A DNA stretch of 64,000 nt from Paralteromonas sediminis (GCF_003820355.1 NZ_RPOK01000001.1:274847-338846); one strand, 5' to 3'; shown: positions 46,395 through 57,768, counted from the first letter of the stretch. Translations and numbers: made by a program. Notes: generated from the sequence alone by a model not told the origin.

Positions 46395-47891
46395 ATGAAA
46401 GTGACAAATTCAATATCCTTCAAACTGATCACCGCTATTTTAGCGGTGATTGTTATTGTGATTGTTGTGTCAGGTGTTTTTGAGTATACGTCGCAAAAAA
46501 GCCGTCTCAACGAACGATTAGAAACGCAAATTGCAATGACCGGAGCCAGACTTCAGCTAAATCTGCCGGGTGCTATTTGGAATTTCGAAGAGCAGCAGAT
46601 TGCGCGTATTCTTGATGCAGAACTCAAATCTGAAAACATCTCGAAACTAGAGTTATTCAACGATTCGGGTGAAAGTGTTAATGCCACACAAGGTACTGTC
46701 AGTAAGGATATACGCACTTTCAATTTACGCTTTGACGATGGTGGTTCAGAAACGGATGTTGGAGAAATTAACATTCATGTTGACCACTCTCCTGTTGAAT
46801 CAGATCTAAGTAGTCTTGCTGCTATCACAGTGTTCAAAGGGTTGATATTGTCTGTTCTTTTAATCGTATCCTTATATTTGTTGTTTGAATATCTCGTGCG
46901 AAGACCTCTTGCTGAAGTTGCTGATGCACTTGAGAACATTGCCAGAGGGGAAGGTGATTTAACCCGGCGTATTGTGGTCAAGAAATCAGATGAAATCGGT
47001 AAAGTTGCCCATTCTTTTAATGACTTTGTTTCCAAAATCCAGGATCTTGTCATCGCGATACAAGGGTCAATATCTGAAGCTTGTGACAATGCATTGTCAG
47101 TAGAAAATGGCACTACCATCGGGAAAGGTCACATTGAAAAGCAACAAATTGAAACAGACCAAGTGGCCGCTGCTATTACCCAAATGTCTTCAGCCTCACG
47201 TGAGATTGCACAAAACATTCAAAATACCGCTGACGCAGCTGAACAAGTGAGTAACGATGCTCAACAGGTGTCCAATGTTATCGGTGAATCAGTCTCATCA
47301 ATCAACGAACTATCAGCCCAGTTGGACAAAGCAACAGAGGTAATACAGTCGCTAGAAACTGATGTGGAAGGCATTGTTAGCGTACTAGAGGTGATAATTA
47401 GTATAGCTGAACAAACTAATTTGTTAGCTCTCAACGCTGCAATAGAGGCAGCCCGTGCAGGTGAGCAGGGAAGAGGTTTTGCAGTAGTTGCCGATGAAGT
47501 CAGAGCGCTTGCCAGCAGAACGCAGGAAAGCACAACTCAAATTCAAAGCACCATAAGCAAACTTCAGTCGAGCGCAAAGTCTGCTGTTAATGTCATGTCA
47601 GACAGCCAGCATCAAAGTAAGCGTTCTGTAGAGTCGGCGTCGAGCTCCAGTGAATCTATCAGTGGTATTCTCCATTCAACACAAAATATCACAGGCATGG
47701 CTGCACAGATTGCGACAGCGGTAGAGCAGCAAAGTACAGTGTCAGAGGAACTTAGCCATAATATCAACCGTATTGTTAGTGCAGGTCAAGATAGCTTGGC
47801 ACAGTTATCTTCAATGACTACATCAGCAGGGAATATGAGAACAACCGCTGATAAATTAGAGCAGTTGGCCAATCAGTTTAAAGTTAAATAA
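46395..47891 (+). CDS. Methyl-accepting chemotaxis protein
   Basis: A 498-aa receptor with TM1 (about 11-31), a modest periplasmic domain (about 32-150) beginning [22 protein letters not shown]2 (about 152-172), HAMP ([35 protein letters not shown]) and a signalling domain with the tip [34 protein letters not shown]. It lies downstream of the binding-protein gene. The small sensor domain fits detection of a binding protein or small ligand. Confidence 0.92.
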   Translation: MKVTNSISFKLITAILAVIVIVIVVSGVFEYTSQKSRLNERLETQIAMTGARLQLNLPGAIWNFEEQQIARILDAELKSENISKLELFNDSGESVNATQGTVSKDIRTFNLRFDDGGSETDVGEINIHVDHSPVESDLSSLAAITVFKGLILSVLLIVSLYLLFEYLVRRPLAEVADALENIARGEGDLTRRIVVKKSDEIGKVAHSFNDFVSKIQDLVIAIQGSISEACDNALSVENGTTIGKGHIEKQQIETDQVAAAITQMSSASREIAQNIQNTADAAEQVSNDAQQVSNVIGESVSSINELSAQLDKATEVIQSLETDVEGIVSVLEVIISIAEQTNLLALNAAIEAARAGEQGRGFAVVADEVRALASRTQESTTQIQSTISKLQSSAKSAVNVMSDSQHQSKRSVESASSSSESISGILHSTQNITGMAAQIATAVEQQSTVSEELSHNINRIVSAGQDSLAQLSSMTTSAGNMRTTADKLEQLANQFKVK

Positions 47892-47906
47892 GCCGGTCGT
47901 TTTTCT

Positions 47907-48458
47907 ATGATAGGTATGTGCGAGACTTGGATAAAAACGTGTTTAGTTATTGGTTGTCTGTTTTTTCATTCTGCTGCAAACACTGAGGTTATGTATATCT
48001 CAGAACAGGGCTTTGTAGTGAAAAATGAGGTTGAAACACACGCCGACCCGCACTTGGTGTGGCAAGCGTTAGTGAATGATGTGGATCGCTGGTGGCCTAA
48101 AGATCATTCTTGGTGGGGAAAGGAAGGTACATTCAGTATTGAACCCAATGCGGGGGGATGCTTTTGTGAAAGTGCGCCGAACAATAGGTCTGCCGAACAC
48201 ATGCGCATTACCTTTGTTGAGCCGAACAAACTACTGAGAATGACAGGTGGATTGGGACCGCTGCAAAGCATGGGAATGTATGGTGCGCTTGATTGGACAT
48301 TTAGCCGTGAAGATGACAAAACAACCATCACATTAACTTACACAGTTCAAGGCTTCAATGCAGAGGGGTTTGAAAAGCTTGCGCCTGTAGTGGCTAAAGT
48401 ACAGGGACAGCAGTTACAGGGGTTAAAGACCTTTGTAGAGAACACCCCGCCAATGTAA
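47907..48458 (+). CDS. SRPBCC-family (AHSA1/START-like) exported protein
   Basis: A 183-aa protein with an apparent N-terminal signal or membrane segment (about 7-25). The rest matches the ligand-binding SRPBCC cup: VKNEVETHADPHLVWQALVN, DVDRWWPKDHSWWGKEGTF, LRMTGGLGPLQSMGMYGALD and WTFSREDDKTTITLTYTVQG. Members bind lipids or hydrophobic small molecules. It follows the chemoreceptor by 15 nt, so it may be co-transcribed with it. Confidence 0.78.
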   Translation: MIGMCETWIKTCLVIGCLFFHSAANTEVMYISEQGFVVKNEVETHADPHLVWQALVNDVDRWWPKDHSWWGKEGTFSIEPNAGGCFCESAPNNRSAEHMRITFVEPNKLLRMTGGLGPLQSMGMYGALDWTFSREDDKTTITLTYTVQGFNAEGFEKLAPVVAKVQGQQLQGLKTFVENTPPM

Positions 48459-48461
48459 ACA

Positions 48462-48497
48462 CAAAAAGCCGGTGGTGGTGGCCAACCGGCTTTTTAT
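48462..48497. terminator. Bidirectional rho-independent terminator
   Basis: AAAAAGCCGGT, a GGTGGTGGCC loop, then AACCGGCTTTTT. It lies between the converging SRPBCC and metK genes. Confidence 0.85.
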
Positions 48498-48510
48498 AAT
48501 AATGCGCCAA

Positions 48511-49656
48511 TTACAGTGCTGCTTTTAATGCAGCCGCTTTATCCGTTGCTTCCCAAGGAAACTCTTCACGACCAAAGTGGCCATACGCCGCCGTTTTTTT
48601 GTAGATGGGACGTTCCAGGTCGAGCATCTTGATCAAGCCATAGGGGCGTAAATCAAAATGTTCTCTGATAAGACCGACCAAGGTGGCATTATCGACAACA
48701 CCTGTACCGAACGTTTCGACGCTGATCGACGTCGGTTCGGCAACACCAATGGCATAAGACACTTGAATTTCACAGCGCTTAGCAAGACCTGCTGCAACAA
48801 TGTTTTTGGCAACATAACGACCAGCATAGGCCGCCGAGCGGTCAACTTTTGAAGGGTCCTTACCAGAGAAAGCACCACCACCGTGGCGTGCCATGCCGCC
48901 GTATGTATCAACGATAATTTTACGGCCGGTAAGGCCGCAATCACCCATGGGCCCGCCAATAACGAAACGCCCGGTTGGATTAATGTGATACTGAGTATCT
49001 GCGTTTAACCATTCCGCTGGTAGTACAGGTTTAATGATCTCTTCCATTACCGCTTCGCGTAGTGTCTCAGTGCTCACTGAATCACAATGCTGTGTTGACA
49101 GAACAATCGCATCGATACCCACAGGCTGTCCATTTTCATAGACAAAGGTAACCTGACTTTTTGCGTCAGGACGCAAGAAATCCAGTTTACCTTCACGACG
49201 CACTTCTGCTTGTTTCTGTACTAAGCGATGCGCATAGGTAATAGGGGCAGGCATCAATACATCAGTTTCATCACTGGCGTAACCAAACATCAGCCCTTGA
49301 TCGCCGGCACCTTGGTCTTCTGGACGTTCGCGATCAACGCCTTGATTTATGTCTGAGGACTGTTTGCCAATGGCGTTTAATACTGCACAGGAATCGCCAT
49401 CGAAGCCCATGTCTGAATGGGTATAGCCTATCTCTTTGACTGTGTCTCTGGTTAATTCTTCTATATCAACCCAGGCAGACGTTGTGATTTCACCACCAAC
49501 GAGTACCATACCGGTTTTCACATAAGTCTCACAAGCAACACGGGCTTGAGGATCTTGCTCAAGAATTGCATCTAAGACGGCGTCAGAAATCTGGTCGGCG
49601 ATCTTATCCGGATGTCCCTCTGATACTGATTCAGAAGTAAATAGCTGTTTTGCCAT
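48511..49656 (-). CDS. metK: S-adenosylmethionine synthase
   Basis: A 381-aa enzyme making SAM from methionine and ATP. Landmarks are [33 protein letters not shown], the catalytic [34 protein letters not shown] and the C-terminal [12 protein letters not shown]. Start 49656 follows TGGAGAGATG with suitable spacing. It stands alone, terminated by a shared hairpin. Its upstream region carries tandem 8-mers like MetJ boxes, suggesting repression by MetJ-SAM as in Escherichia coli. Confidence 0.97.
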   Translation of the reverse strand: MAKQLFTSESVSEGHPDKIADQISDAVLDAILEQDPQARVACETYVKTGMVLVGGEITTSAWVDIEELTRDTVKEIGYTHSDMGFDGDSCAVLNAIGKQSSDINQGVDRERPEDQGAGDQGLMFGYASDETDVLMPAPITYAHRLVQKQAEVRREGKLDFLRPDAKSQVTFVYENGQPVGIDAIVLSTQHCDSVSTETLREAVMEEIIKPVLPAEWLNADTQYHINPTGRFVIGGPMGDCGLTGRKIIVDTYGGMARHGGGAFSGKDPSKVDRSAAYAGRYVAKNIVAAGLAKRCEIQVSYAIGVAEPTSISVETFGTGVVDNATLVGLIREHFDLRPYGLIKMLDLERPIYKKTAAYGHFGREEFPWEATDKAAALKAAL

Positions 49657-50012
49657 CATCTCTCCACGTAAAAATTCTGTCGTTTGTGCGTGTTTATAAC
49701 CGTCGTAGTGTAATCCAGAATACCATTAAATACCAGTCTTTACTTCTGGACGTCTAAATGGCTATATTGTTTCGTGACTTCAATGCAACAATTGGCTCAC
49801 TTAAACGCGCTAGGACTGCTTTTGGATTATATTACTCAGCTAAATAAAAAGCTGGACTGCATAACTAAATAGCATAACGGCAGTTGCGTGAAGTTATTTA
49901 ATCATTGATTGGAAACTGAGCATGAAAACCATTGCACTAGCCCAGTGAGTGCGTAAGAATAGCCAGCCCAGTTGGCCAGCCAATCAACAACAAAATAGTA
50001 GCAGGAGATAAC
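49657..50012. other. Divergent metK/tkt control region
   Basis: A 356-bp gap. It holds the candidate MetJ boxes and room for the tkt promoter. A 29-codon frame at 49783-49872 (MQQLAHLNALGLLLDYITQL...) has no ribosome site and is not called as a gene. Confidence 0.5.
49724..49755 (-). promoter_or_regulatory. Candidate MetJ operator of metK
   Basis: Read on the metK strand, four tandem 8-mers: AGACGTCC, AGAAGTAA, AGACTGGT, ATTTAATG, compared with the MetJ consensus AGACGTCT. The first is a 7/8 match and the next two about 5/8. It lies about 70-100 bp before the metK start. Confidence 0.55.
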
Positions 50013-52004
50013 ATGCCATCGCGTCGAGTTTTAGCCAATGCCATCCGAGCATTAAGTATGGATGCCGTTCAACAAGCAAAATCAGGTCATCCTGGTGCCC
50101 CTATGGGAATGGCAGATATTGCACAAGTATTGTGGTGCGACCATCTGCAGCACAACCCGGCAAACCCGAATTGGGCAAACCGCGATCGCTTTGTGTTATC
50201 TAACGGTCATGGATCAATGCTACTTTATTCACTGCTACATTTGTCAGGCTACGACTTGCCGATTGAAGAGTTAAAAAACTTTCGACAATTGCATTCAAAA
50301 ACGCCGGGCCACCCTGAATATGGTTACGCACCGGGTGTTGAAACCACTACCGGACCACTCGGACAGGGAATAAGCAACGCAGTAGGAATGGCGCTGGCGG
50401 AAAAAGTACTCGCGGCGCAGTTTAACCGTGACAACTTCGACCTTGTTGATCATTACACTTACACCTTCTTGGGCGATGGCTGTTTAATGGAAGGTATTTC
50501 CCACGAAACCTGTTCTTTAGCAGGCACCCTTGGATTGAATAAACTCATTGCATTCTGGGATGACAATGGCATTTCAATTGACGGCGAAGTCGAAGGTTGG
50601 TTTAGCGACGATACCCCAAAAAGGTTTGAATCTTATGGTTGGCAAGTCATTACGGGCGTAGATGGTCACGACCCAGAGCAAGTCGAAAAGGCAATTGCGG
50701 CGGCTAAGGCCAACAAGGACCAACCAACGCTGATTTGTTGTAAAACAGTGATTGGGTTTGGCTCACCCAATAAGCAAGGTACTGAGTCTTGTCATGGGGC
50801 CCCGCTGGGCGAAGACGAAATCGCTAAAACGAGAGACGCATTAAACTGGACTCATCCTGCCTTTGAAGTTCCAGAAGACGTCTATGCCGAGTGGGATGGT
50901 AAAGCAAAAGGTCAGGCACTTGAGTCTGAATGGAATACATTATTTGACGGATACAAAGCGGCATACCCTGAATTGGCTGAAGAATTTTTGCGTCGTGTTG
51001 CTGGCGATTTGCCTGAAAACTTTTCTGACCAAGCTGACAAGATCATCGCCGACTTACAGGCTAATCCACAGAACATAGCAACGCGCAAAGCGTCACAAAA
51101 TGCACTTAACGCTTTCGGTCCTTTATTACCTGAACTGTTAGGTGGCTCCGCTGACCTCGCAGGCTCTAACTTGACTATCTGGTCTGGCAGCAAAGGTGTC
51201 GAGAAAGACGACGCCAGTGGTAACTACATCTATTACGGCGTACGTGAATTTGGCATGTCGGCGATGATGAACGGTATCACGCTGCACGGAGGTTTTAAAG
51301 CCTATGGCGCCACTTTCCTGATGTTCATGGAATACGCCCGTAATGCAGTAAGAATGGCTGCACTAATGAAGCAGCCTGCTATATTTGTCTACACACACGA
51401 TTCTATTGGTTTGGGTGAAGATGGTCCGACGCACCAACCGGTTGAGCAGCTGGTTGCACTTCGTGCTACCCCTAATTTGGATAACTGGCGGCCCTGTGAT
51501 CAGGTAGAGTCGGCCGTTGCGTGGAAAGCTGCATTGGAAAGGAAAGACGGGCCATCAACACTTATTTTCACCCGTCAAGGATGTCCACAACAGACGCGAA
51601 CTGCACAGCAAGTCTCAGATGTTGAAAAAGGGGGCTATGTGCTTATCGACAGTGACGGTCAGCCAGAGGTGATTTTGATTGCTACAGGCTCTGAGGTGAG
51701 TCTTGCGGTGGAAGCCGCACAGACATTATCGGCATCTGGAATTGCCACGCGTGTGGTATCAATGCCAAGCACTGATGTTTTTGATAGGCAATCAGCGGAT
51801 TACAAGGCATCTGTTTTGCCTGCTACTGTGACCAAACGGGTTGCGGTTGAAGCGCTGGCAAAAGATAGTTGGTACAAGTACGTCGGCTTAGCAGGTACTG
51901 TGGTGGGCATGGAAACATTTGGTGAATCTGCACCAGCGGGTGATTTGTTTGCCCACTTCAATATTACGGCGCAAGCCGTGGTTGACGCTGCGAAAGGGTT
52001 ATAA
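50013..52004 (+). CDS. tkt: Transketolase
   Basis: A 663-aa thiamine-diphosphate enzyme of the pentose phosphate pathway. It begins [20 protein letters not shown], with [20 protein letters not shown], the thiamine-binding [12 protein letters not shown] (through to [16 protein letters not shown]), [20 protein letters not shown] and [15 protein letters not shown]. It is first in a rightward tkt-epd-pgk-aldolase set, the layout known in many gammaproteobacteria. A GGAGATAAC ribosome site precedes it. Confidence 0.97.
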   Translation: MPSRRVLANAIRALSMDAVQQAKSGHPGAPMGMADIAQVLWCDHLQHNPANPNWANRDRFVLSNGHGSMLLYSLLHLSGYDLPIEELKNFRQLHSKTPGHPEYGYAPGVETTTGPLGQGISNAVGMALAEKVLAAQFNRDNFDLVDHYTYTFLGDGCLMEGISHETCSLAGTLGLNKLIAFWDDNGISIDGEVEGWFSDDTPKRFESYGWQVITGVDGHDPEQVEKAIAAAKANKDQPTLICCKTVIGFGSPNKQGTESCHGAPLGEDEIAKTRDALNWTHPAFEVPEDVYAEWDGKAKGQALESEWNTLFDGYKAAYPELAEEFLRRVAGDLPENFSDQADKIIADLQANPQNIATRKASQNALNAFGPLLPELLGGSADLAGSNLTIWSGSKGVEKDDASGNYIYYGVREFGMSAMMNGITLHGGFKAYGATFLMFMEYARNAVRMAALMKQPAIFVYTHDSIGLGEDGPTHQPVEQLVALRATPNLDNWRPCDQVESAVAWKAALERKDGPSTLIFTRQGCPQQTRTAQQVSDVEKGGYVLIDSDGQPEVILIATGSEVSLAVEAAQTLSASGIATRVVSMPSTDVFDRQSADYKASVLPATVTKRVAVEALAKDSWYKYVGLAGTVVGMETFGESAPAGDLFAHFNITAQAVVDAAKGL

Positions 52005-52013
52005 CCAGGCGGA

Positions 52014-53033
52014 ATGATAAGACTAGCAATTAATGGTTTCGGTCGCATTGGCCGAAACGTACTTCGCGCGCTGTATGAAACCGGGCGCGAGTCCTCAATG
52101 AAAGTGGTTGCCATCAATGAAGTTGCCGATGCAAAGGGTATGGCACATTTATTAAAATATGACACGACCCATGGTCGATTTGCTTTTCCGGTTTCCCACC
52201 AAGGTGATGTGCTTAACGTTGCGGGTGACGCGATACAGCTGACACATCATCAGAACATTCAAGACCTGCCATGGGCAGTCCATGACGTGGATATTGTGTT
52301 GGAATGCACGGGCATATACGGTGATCGGGAGAGCGGGCAACGGCATCTTGAGGCGGGAGCAAAAAAAATGCTTTTTTCTCAGCCTGGCCCTGCAGATGTC
52401 GACAACACTATTATTTTCGGTATCAATGAAGACAGCCTCGCACCTGAACATAAGATAGTGTCAGCCGGTTCGTGCACAACTAACTGTATTGTACCTGTGA
52501 TTAAAGCCCTTGATGAGGCCTTTAACGTCTTAAGCGGCACCATTACCACTATCCATTCATCCATGCACGATCAGCAGGTTATTGACGCATTTCACCCCGA
52601 CCTGAGAAGAACGCGTGCGGCCAGTCAATCGATTATTCCTGTCGACACGAAGTTGGCGGCAGGTATTGAGCGTATTTTGCCAAAGTTTGCGGGTAAGTTT
52701 GAAGCCATTGCAGTGCGCGTGCCAACGGTTAACGTAACTGCCATGGATTTAAGCGTTACCATTGCAGATAATGTTGACATAGCAAAAGTGAATCAGGCAT
52801 TCGAGCAGGCAGGGAAGGGGCGGCTAGCCGGTATTTTAGGTTACACCGAAGAGCCGTTGGTCTCGGTAGATTTCAATCACGATCCCCATTCTTGTATTGT
52901 AGATGGTACCCAAACGCGGGTCAGTCACGGCCAGCTGGTAAAAACATTAGTATGGTGTGACAACGAGTGGGGGTTTGCAAACCGTATGCTGGATACTGCC
53001 TATGCGATGGCAGCGACACAATTTAACAATTAA
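52014..53033 (+). CDS. epd: Erythrose-4-phosphate dehydrogenase
   Basis: A 339-aa enzyme of the GAPDH fold that converts erythrose-4-phosphate to 4-phosphoerythronate, leading to pyridoxal phosphate. The NAD loop is [20 protein letters not shown], the catalytic Cys is in [20 protein letters not shown], and [20 protein letters not shown] is the E4PDH form (GAPDH usually has TAVTATQ). It lies 9 nt after tkt and 9 nt before pgk, the conserved place for epd. Confidence 0.93.
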   Translation: MIRLAINGFGRIGRNVLRALYETGRESSMKVVAINEVADAKGMAHLLKYDTTHGRFAFPVSHQGDVLNVAGDAIQLTHHQNIQDLPWAVHDVDIVLECTGIYGDRESGQRHLEAGAKKMLFSQPGPADVDNTIIFGINEDSLAPEHKIVSAGSCTTNCIVPVIKALDEAFNVLSGTITTIHSSMHDQQVIDAFHPDLRRTRAASQSIIPVDTKLAAGIERILPKFAGKFEAIAVRVPTVNVTAMDLSVTIADNVDIAKVNQAFEQAGKGRLAGILGYTEEPLVSVDFNHDPHSCIVDGTQTRVSHGQLVKTLVWCDNEWGFANRMLDTAYAMAATQFNN

Positions 53034-53042
53034 GGAATTTTT

Positions 53043-54218
53043 ATGGCTATCCCAAGTATTTACGATGTGTCAATTAATGCGAAACGTGTACTTATCAGGC
53101 AAGACTTAAATGTACCTGTGAAAGACGGCAAAGTGACGTCTGATGCTCGGATAAAGGCGTCGCTCCCCACCATTAAATACGCGTTGGAGCAGGGGGCTGC
53201 GGTAATGTTAATGTCGCATTTGGGGCGTCCTACGGAAGGTGAATATGACGAGGCCTTCTCTTTATCCCCAGTGGTTGATTATTTAAATGATTGCCTGGAT
53301 GGTGAGGTCAGACTGGTTAACGACTATCTGAATGGGGTTGAAGTTGCTGCGGGTGAGTGTGTTGTGCTTGAAAACGTGCGTTTCAACACCGGCGAAAAGA
53401 AAGACGATGACACACTATCACAGCAGTACGCTGCCTTATGTGATGTGTTCGTGATGGATGCGTTTGGTACAGCCCATCGTGCACAGGCATCTACACACGG
53501 TGTTGCTAAATATGCACCTCGGGCTGTCGCTGGACCATTGCTCGCGGCAGAATTGGATGCTTTGGGTAAAGCACTGGACAATCCTGCCCGTCCTATGGTG
53601 GCCATTGTTGGTGGATCAAAAGTGTCGACCAAACTGACGGTACTGAAATCACTGGCAGAAAAAGTCGACCAGCTGATCGTTGGTGGTGGTATAGCCAATA
53701 CCTTTATTGCAGCTCAGGGCCACAATGTGGGTAAATCACTCTATGAAGCCGAGCTGGTAGAAGAAGCAACAAGACTGCAGCAACAAGCACAGTCCCGTGG
53801 CGGTAATATTCCTGTACCAACTGATGTAGTGGTAGGCGAAGCATTTGATGAAAATACCCCGGCAACATTAAAGAATGTGGCGGATGTGTCCGACAGTGAC
53901 ATGATTTTCGATGTTGGCCCAGAAACCAGTGAAGCACTGAATGAAATACTAAAAAATGCGGGTACGATTGTATGGAATGGCCCCGTGGGTGTATTTGAAT
54001 TTGAGCAGTTCAGTGCAGGTACCAAAGCGCTTTCCGTGGCGATTGCGCAAAGCAATGCATTCTCAATTGCCGGCGGTGGCGACACACTGGCGGCCGTTGA
54101 CAAGTATGGTATTGCTGACAAAATTTCTTATATTTCTACAGGCGGTGGTGCCTTTCTAGAGTTTTTAGAAGGTAAAACGCTACCCGCTGTGGCAATATTA
54201 GAAGAGAAAAACCAATAA
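53043..54218 (+). CDS. pgk: Phosphoglycerate kinase
   Basis: A 391-aa glycolytic kinase that makes ATP from 1,3-bisphosphoglycerate. Substrate-binding parts are [26 protein letters not shown] and [13 protein letters not shown]. The nucleotide half has [33 protein letters not shown] and [13 protein letters not shown], ending [19 protein letters not shown]. Full family length for the bacterial enzyme. Confidence 0.97.
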   Translation: MAIPSIYDVSINAKRVLIRQDLNVPVKDGKVTSDARIKASLPTIKYALEQGAAVMLMSHLGRPTEGEYDEAFSLSPVVDYLNDCLDGEVRLVNDYLNGVEVAAGECVVLENVRFNTGEKKDDDTLSQQYAALCDVFVMDAFGTAHRAQASTHGVAKYAPRAVAGPLLAAELDALGKALDNPARPMVAIVGGSKVSTKLTVLKSLAEKVDQLIVGGGIANTFIAAQGHNVGKSLYEAELVEEATRLQQQAQSRGGNIPVPTDVVVGEAFDENTPATLKNVADVSDSDMIFDVGPETSEALNEILKNAGTIVWNGPVGVFEFEQFSAGTKALSVAIAQSNAFSIAGGGDTLAAVDKYGIADKISYISTGGGAFLEFLEGKTLPAVAILEEKNQ

Positions 54219-54263
54219 TAATAAAAACACAATCTTTAGTTTAACCCTACTCAGGAGAATAAA

Positions 54264-55163
54264 ATGGCATCGCAAGCTCTAGAAGCCATGTTAGGTAAAA
54301 TCAAAACCGAAAATGGATTTATCGCTGCTTTGGATCAAAGTGGTGGAAGTACACCAAAAGCACTGCGTTTATACGGTGTAGAGGAAAGCGAATATGCAAA
54401 TGATGACGAGATGTTTGCCATGGTTCACGCCATGCGTACGCGTATAGTTACCAGTGCTGCATTTAATGGTGATCGCATTTTGGGTGCCATCCTGTTTGAA
54501 AATACACTGGATCGCGAGATTGATGGCTTACCTTCCTCTCAATACCTGTGGCAGAAGAAAAACGTAGTGCCTTTCTTGAAGGTAGACAAAGGCCTGGCAG
54601 ACGAGGAAAACGGTGTTCAGGTAATGAAACCTATGCCTGGTCTTGACGAATTGCTGGCCAAAGCGGTCGCAAAAGACGTGTTTGGTACCAAAATGCGCTC
54701 GGTGATTAAATTGGCTAATGTTGACGGAATTAAAGCCGTTGTGGCCCAGCAGTTTGAAGTGGGTAAGCAAATACTTGCTGCTGGATTAGTACCGATTATC
54801 GAACCTGAAGTAGACATTAACAGTCCGGAAAAGTCTCAGGCTGAAGCCTTGCTAAAAGCAGAGCTCATAAGCCAGCTAAACCAACTTGAGGCGGGTGTAC
54901 AGGTAATGCTTAAACTTACTTTACCTGACACAGCTAACTTTTATAAAGAACTGGTTGATCATCCTGCGGTGTTGAAAGTAGTGGCGCTTTCCGGTGGTTA
55001 CAGTCGTGCTGACGCTAATCAAAAGTTGTCTGAAAACAATGGTATGATTGCTAGCTTCTCACGTGCGCTTACTGAAGGTGTGTCAGCCAAGCAATCAGAC
55101 GCCGAGTTTGATGCTACGCTCAATGAGGCGATTGAAGGTATTTATCAGGCTTCATTGAGCTAA
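54264..55163 (+). CDS. fda: Class I fructose-bisphosphate aldolase (Fda type)
   Basis: A 299-aa Schiff-base aldolase. The start [20 protein letters not shown] and the blocks [59 protein letters not shown] and [20 protein letters not shown] match the small class I type of Staphylococcus aureus Fda from memory. Enteric relatives have a class II zinc enzyme (fbaA) at this place after pgk. It splits fructose-1,6-bisphosphate. It lies 45 nt after pgk with a CAGGAGAAT ribosome site and ends the operon at a terminator. Confidence 0.93.
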   Translation: MASQALEAMLGKIKTENGFIAALDQSGGSTPKALRLYGVEESEYANDDEMFAMVHAMRTRIVTSAAFNGDRILGAILFENTLDREIDGLPSSQYLWQKKNVVPFLKVDKGLADEENGVQVMKPMPGLDELLAKAVAKDVFGTKMRSVIKLANVDGIKAVVAQQFEVGKQILAAGLVPIIEPEVDINSPEKSQAEALLKAELISQLNQLEAGVQVMLKLTLPDTANFYKELVDHPAVLKVVALSGGYSRADANQKLSENNGMIASFSRALTEGVSAKQSDAEFDATLNEAIEGIYQASLS

Positions 55164-55196
55164 ATTTGCCGTTACATTTACGTTATGCCTTAAATT

Positions 55197-55228
55197 AAAG
55201 CCAGTCTTTTCAGGAGACCGGCTTTTTC
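55197..55228 (+). terminator. Rho-independent terminator of the glycolytic operon
   Basis: AAAGCCAGTCT, loop TTTCAGG, AGACCGGCTTTTT, one mismatch in the stem, 35 nt after the fda stop. Confidence 0.75.
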
Positions 55229-55346
55229 ATATCGTGTAGATGATCTTGGCTAACACGCATGGAAACCTGTTTTATATGCTGACTGTATTTGTGCAATGGC
55301 CAGAACTGTTCATACTTACAAATACGAGTCTCAAACATTATCCGGT

Positions 55347-56534
55347 ATGACTTCATCATTTCAAACGTTCAAAATCGATGAGCTTCAACTTGGCATGTAC
55401 GTACACCAAATAGCCGAGCAAAAACATGATGTCTCTATCAAAGCGCAGGGGCTATTACTTAAAGAGGAGACTATTGCGGGCCTAAAAGAGAAAGGCGTAA
55501 GCAAAGTTGTTGTTGACCTATCCAAATCTCAGCACGAAATAGCTCCTATAAAGCAAGTTCAAGAAAGCGAAACGGCCAAGGTCCTTGCTAAAACATCATT
55601 TGAAAATGAAATAGCCAAAGCGAGCAGGCTTCACGACGAAGGCAAGCGCATACAGCAAACGCTACTCGACCTGATCCAAGAAAATGCGTTATTGGGGAAG
55701 CACGTACCAAAAGATTTCTCTAAAGACATTGTTGACTCAATATACAGAAACCCCAATGCATTGCTTTGCATGACAAAAATTCGGGAAAAGGATGAATATC
55801 TCATCGAGCATTCTTTGAATGTCTCGATTTTGCTTGCGCATTTTGGTCGAGAATTTGGGATGGACAGAGCTGATATCGATGAGTTGGCATACGCGGGTTT
55901 TCTTCATGACTTGGGTAAAATAAAAGTGCCCGACAATATCTTACATAAACCTGGCCAGCTGACAGATGATGAGATGGAAATCATGAAGCTTCATGTTACT
56001 TACGGTGCAGAAACCCTTCAGGATATAGGTGTTGATTCAGGTATTGTTCAAACTGTCTGTGAGCATCATGAGCGCCTGGATGGCAAGGGGTATCCTGCTG
56101 GAAAACCAGACAATGAGATAAGCTTACATGGACGTATGATTGCGATTGTTGATGTGTATGACGCGCTCACTGCAGACAGAGTTTATAAAGCGGGTATGTC
56201 ATCACAAAAAGCATTAAAAATAATACTGGAAGGTTGCCCGCACAAGTATGACGAATATTTGGTCAATTTATTTATTAAGTGTGTTGGCATATTTCCGGTT
56301 GGCAGTTTAGTGCTGTTATCAAATCAGCGCATCGCGTTTGTATTGCAACAAAACGAGGGCAATCCTACGAAACCCAGAGTGAGGGTTTTTTATTCTGCAA
56401 ACCATCGCCATTACTTGGAAAGTAAAGACATTAACTTAGCAACAGAGCGAAATGTAGAGGTTGTGAAGCCAGTGATGCCAAGGGAGTATGGGATAGATGT
56501 GAAGGCTCTCTTTGAACGATCCATTAAGCAATAA
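55347..56534 (+). CDS. HD-GYP-domain protein (cyclic di-GMP phosphodiesterase), DUF3391 N-terminus
   Basis: A 395-aa protein. The N-terminal DUF3391 module (KIDELQLGMYVHQIAEQ) is followed by the HD-GYP domain with EHSLNVSILLAHFG, FLHDLGKIKVPDNILHKPGQ, MKLHVTYGAETLQD, HHERLDGKGYPAGKPDNEIS and DVYDALTADRVYK. All metal-binding residues appear intact, so hydrolysis of cyclic di-GMP is likely, opposing the cyclase at 18.5 kb. The frame opens at 55296; 55347 begins MTSSFQTFK, the usual family length, and neither site has a strong ribosome site. Confidence 0.88.
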   Translation: MTSSFQTFKIDELQLGMYVHQIAEQKHDVSIKAQGLLLKEETIAGLKEKGVSKVVVDLSKSQHEIAPIKQVQESETAKVLAKTSFENEIAKASRLHDEGKRIQQTLLDLIQENALLGKHVPKDFSKDIVDSIYRNPNALLCMTKIREKDEYLIEHSLNVSILLAHFGREFGMDRADIDELAYAGFLHDLGKIKVPDNILHKPGQLTDDEMEIMKLHVTYGAETLQDIGVDSGIVQTVCEHHERLDGKGYPAGKPDNEISLHGRMIAIVDVYDALTADRVYKAGMSSQKALKIILEGCPHKYDEYLVNLFIKCVGIFPVGSLVLLSNQRIAFVLQQNEGNPTKPRVRVFYSANHRHYLESKDINLATERNVEVVKPVMPREYGIDVKALFERSIKQ

Positions 56535-56957
56535 AGATATCGCCGGGTTGTTAAAATATGCCCTTACATTTCCATTCGGTAATATCAATATCAAAGACTC
56601 ACCTAAGACATTGAACCCGACCTATCTACTTCTTCTATTCTTGTGAATCAAAAAACAGTTTGGGTAATTTTGCGGTATATTTCAAAGGTTCCTGAGCCAT
56701 GGTATTGCAATAACTGACCGTAAAATGTGTTTTTCAGGGGGCGGTCACAATAGGTTTATGCCCCTAACTAGCCGCCTTAGAAGCACGTATTGATCCCATT
56801 ACTTTGCCGACCATCTGGCCCTTGGCGTACTTGCTATATCTGGAATCAATAGCGCTGGTGGGTTTGTTGAAACCTGCCATTAGTTTTTTAGCAGTTAGCA
56901 AAAAAACGATAATTCTGAAAATTAGTCGGACGAAAAACGGCGAGTGAGTTGTGTTGA
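56535..56957. other. Intergenic region before the accessory cluster
   Basis: A 423-bp gap between HD-GYP and LytTR genes. It contains GC-rich short inverted segments around 56738-56776 and a 38-codon leftward frame. I see no RNA gene or complete mobile element. Confidence 0.4.
56764..56880 (-). CDS. Possible 38-aa basic protein
   Basis: The minus strand reads MAGFNKPTSAIDSRYSKYAK, then GQMVGKVMGSIRASKAAS and a stop. It is basic and helix-compatible, but no ribosome site precedes it and I do not recognise it. Could be a remnant of a longer gene. Confidence 0.25.
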   Translation of the reverse strand: MAGFNKPTSAIDSRYSKYAKGQMVGKVMGSIRASKAAS

Positions 56958-57758
56958 CTAATCGACAATCCGCAAATCTTCATCTGAAGTATCTTTACCT
57001 CTTGGAATAGTTTGCTCCCCAATAAATATCTCGTCTTGATTATAAGAATCAATTTTTCGTTTATTGACGACATACGAACGATGGACCCGAATAAATGTTT
57101 TTGGCAGTGAATCGAGAGCTTGTTTAAGTGACATATAAACAATGTGCTTTTGTCTACCTTCTAAATGATAGGTAACGTAATTGCCCATGCCCTGTAGGAA
57201 AAGAATATCGTTGATTTTCAGACGATACATTTTTCTGTTGGATTTTACTTCTATATACTCTGATGTTGACGCACTCTTGTTCTTAATTCGAGCTAGCTCT
57301 TCTTGCAGTTGCATATTCATTTGCAAAATTTTTAAGGACCCTAAAAGAATCACAGTGGTATTAATCAACATACAACTGCGAAACCATCCACTTAAAGAAA
57401 GCATAGTTTGAGCACTTAATTCTGGCATTAGTTGGTTATAGAAAAAGTAGCTAAAGAACATTTGCAACAAACCTGACATTGCAATGACAACTGCATAATT
57501 CAAAACAAAAATTTTGTATTGTCGCTGAGCCAGAAAATTAGGAATTAGCCAATAGAGCATACAGTACACGGCAAAGATACGAACCGGCATTAGAATAAAT
57601 TCTAAGTAAAATGAAGCAAAATATCCTTGCTCAGGTGTGGCCCAAATGAGGCTGAATAATACGTAATAACTAAGCCAAAATGCTGCGTGATTCAAAATTT
57701 TTGACTTAAAAAAATAAAGCATGAGTATACAAACGAGTGTGTAACGAGCCACCATCAT
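56958..57758 (-). CDS. Membrane-anchored LytTR transcriptional regulator
   Basis: A 266-aa protein with about five N-terminal helices (residues about 1-150, with LNHAAFWLSYYVLFSLIWAT and FILMPVRIFAVYCMLYWLIP), which resembles the sensor of LytS/HisKA_7TM-type kinases but has no kinase domain. It joins through a coiled linker to a LytTR DNA-binding domain (KMYRLKINDILFLQGMGNYV, LPKTFIRVHRSYVVNKRKID). Signal sensing and DNA binding are thus one membrane polypeptide. It is divergent from the PDZ-hydrolase gene, its likely target. Confidence 0.85.
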   Translation of the reverse strand: MMVARYTLVCILMLYFFKSKILNHAAFWLSYYVLFSLIWATPEQGYFASFYLEFILMPVRIFAVYCMLYWLIPNFLAQRQYKIFVLNYAVVIAMSGLLQMFFSYFFYNQLMPELSAQTMLSLSGWFRSCMLINTTVILLGSLKILQMNMQLQEELARIKNKSASTSEYIEVKSNRKMYRLKINDILFLQGMGNYVTYHLEGRQKHIVYMSLKQALDSLPKTFIRVHRSYVVNKRKIDSYNQDEIFIGEQTIPRGKDTSDEDLRIVD

Positions 57759-57768
57759 ATCAAAACGA

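Noticed and set aside
49783-49872. 29-aa ORF in the metK/tkt gap
   Set aside because: No ribosome site and no recognisable leader peptide character.
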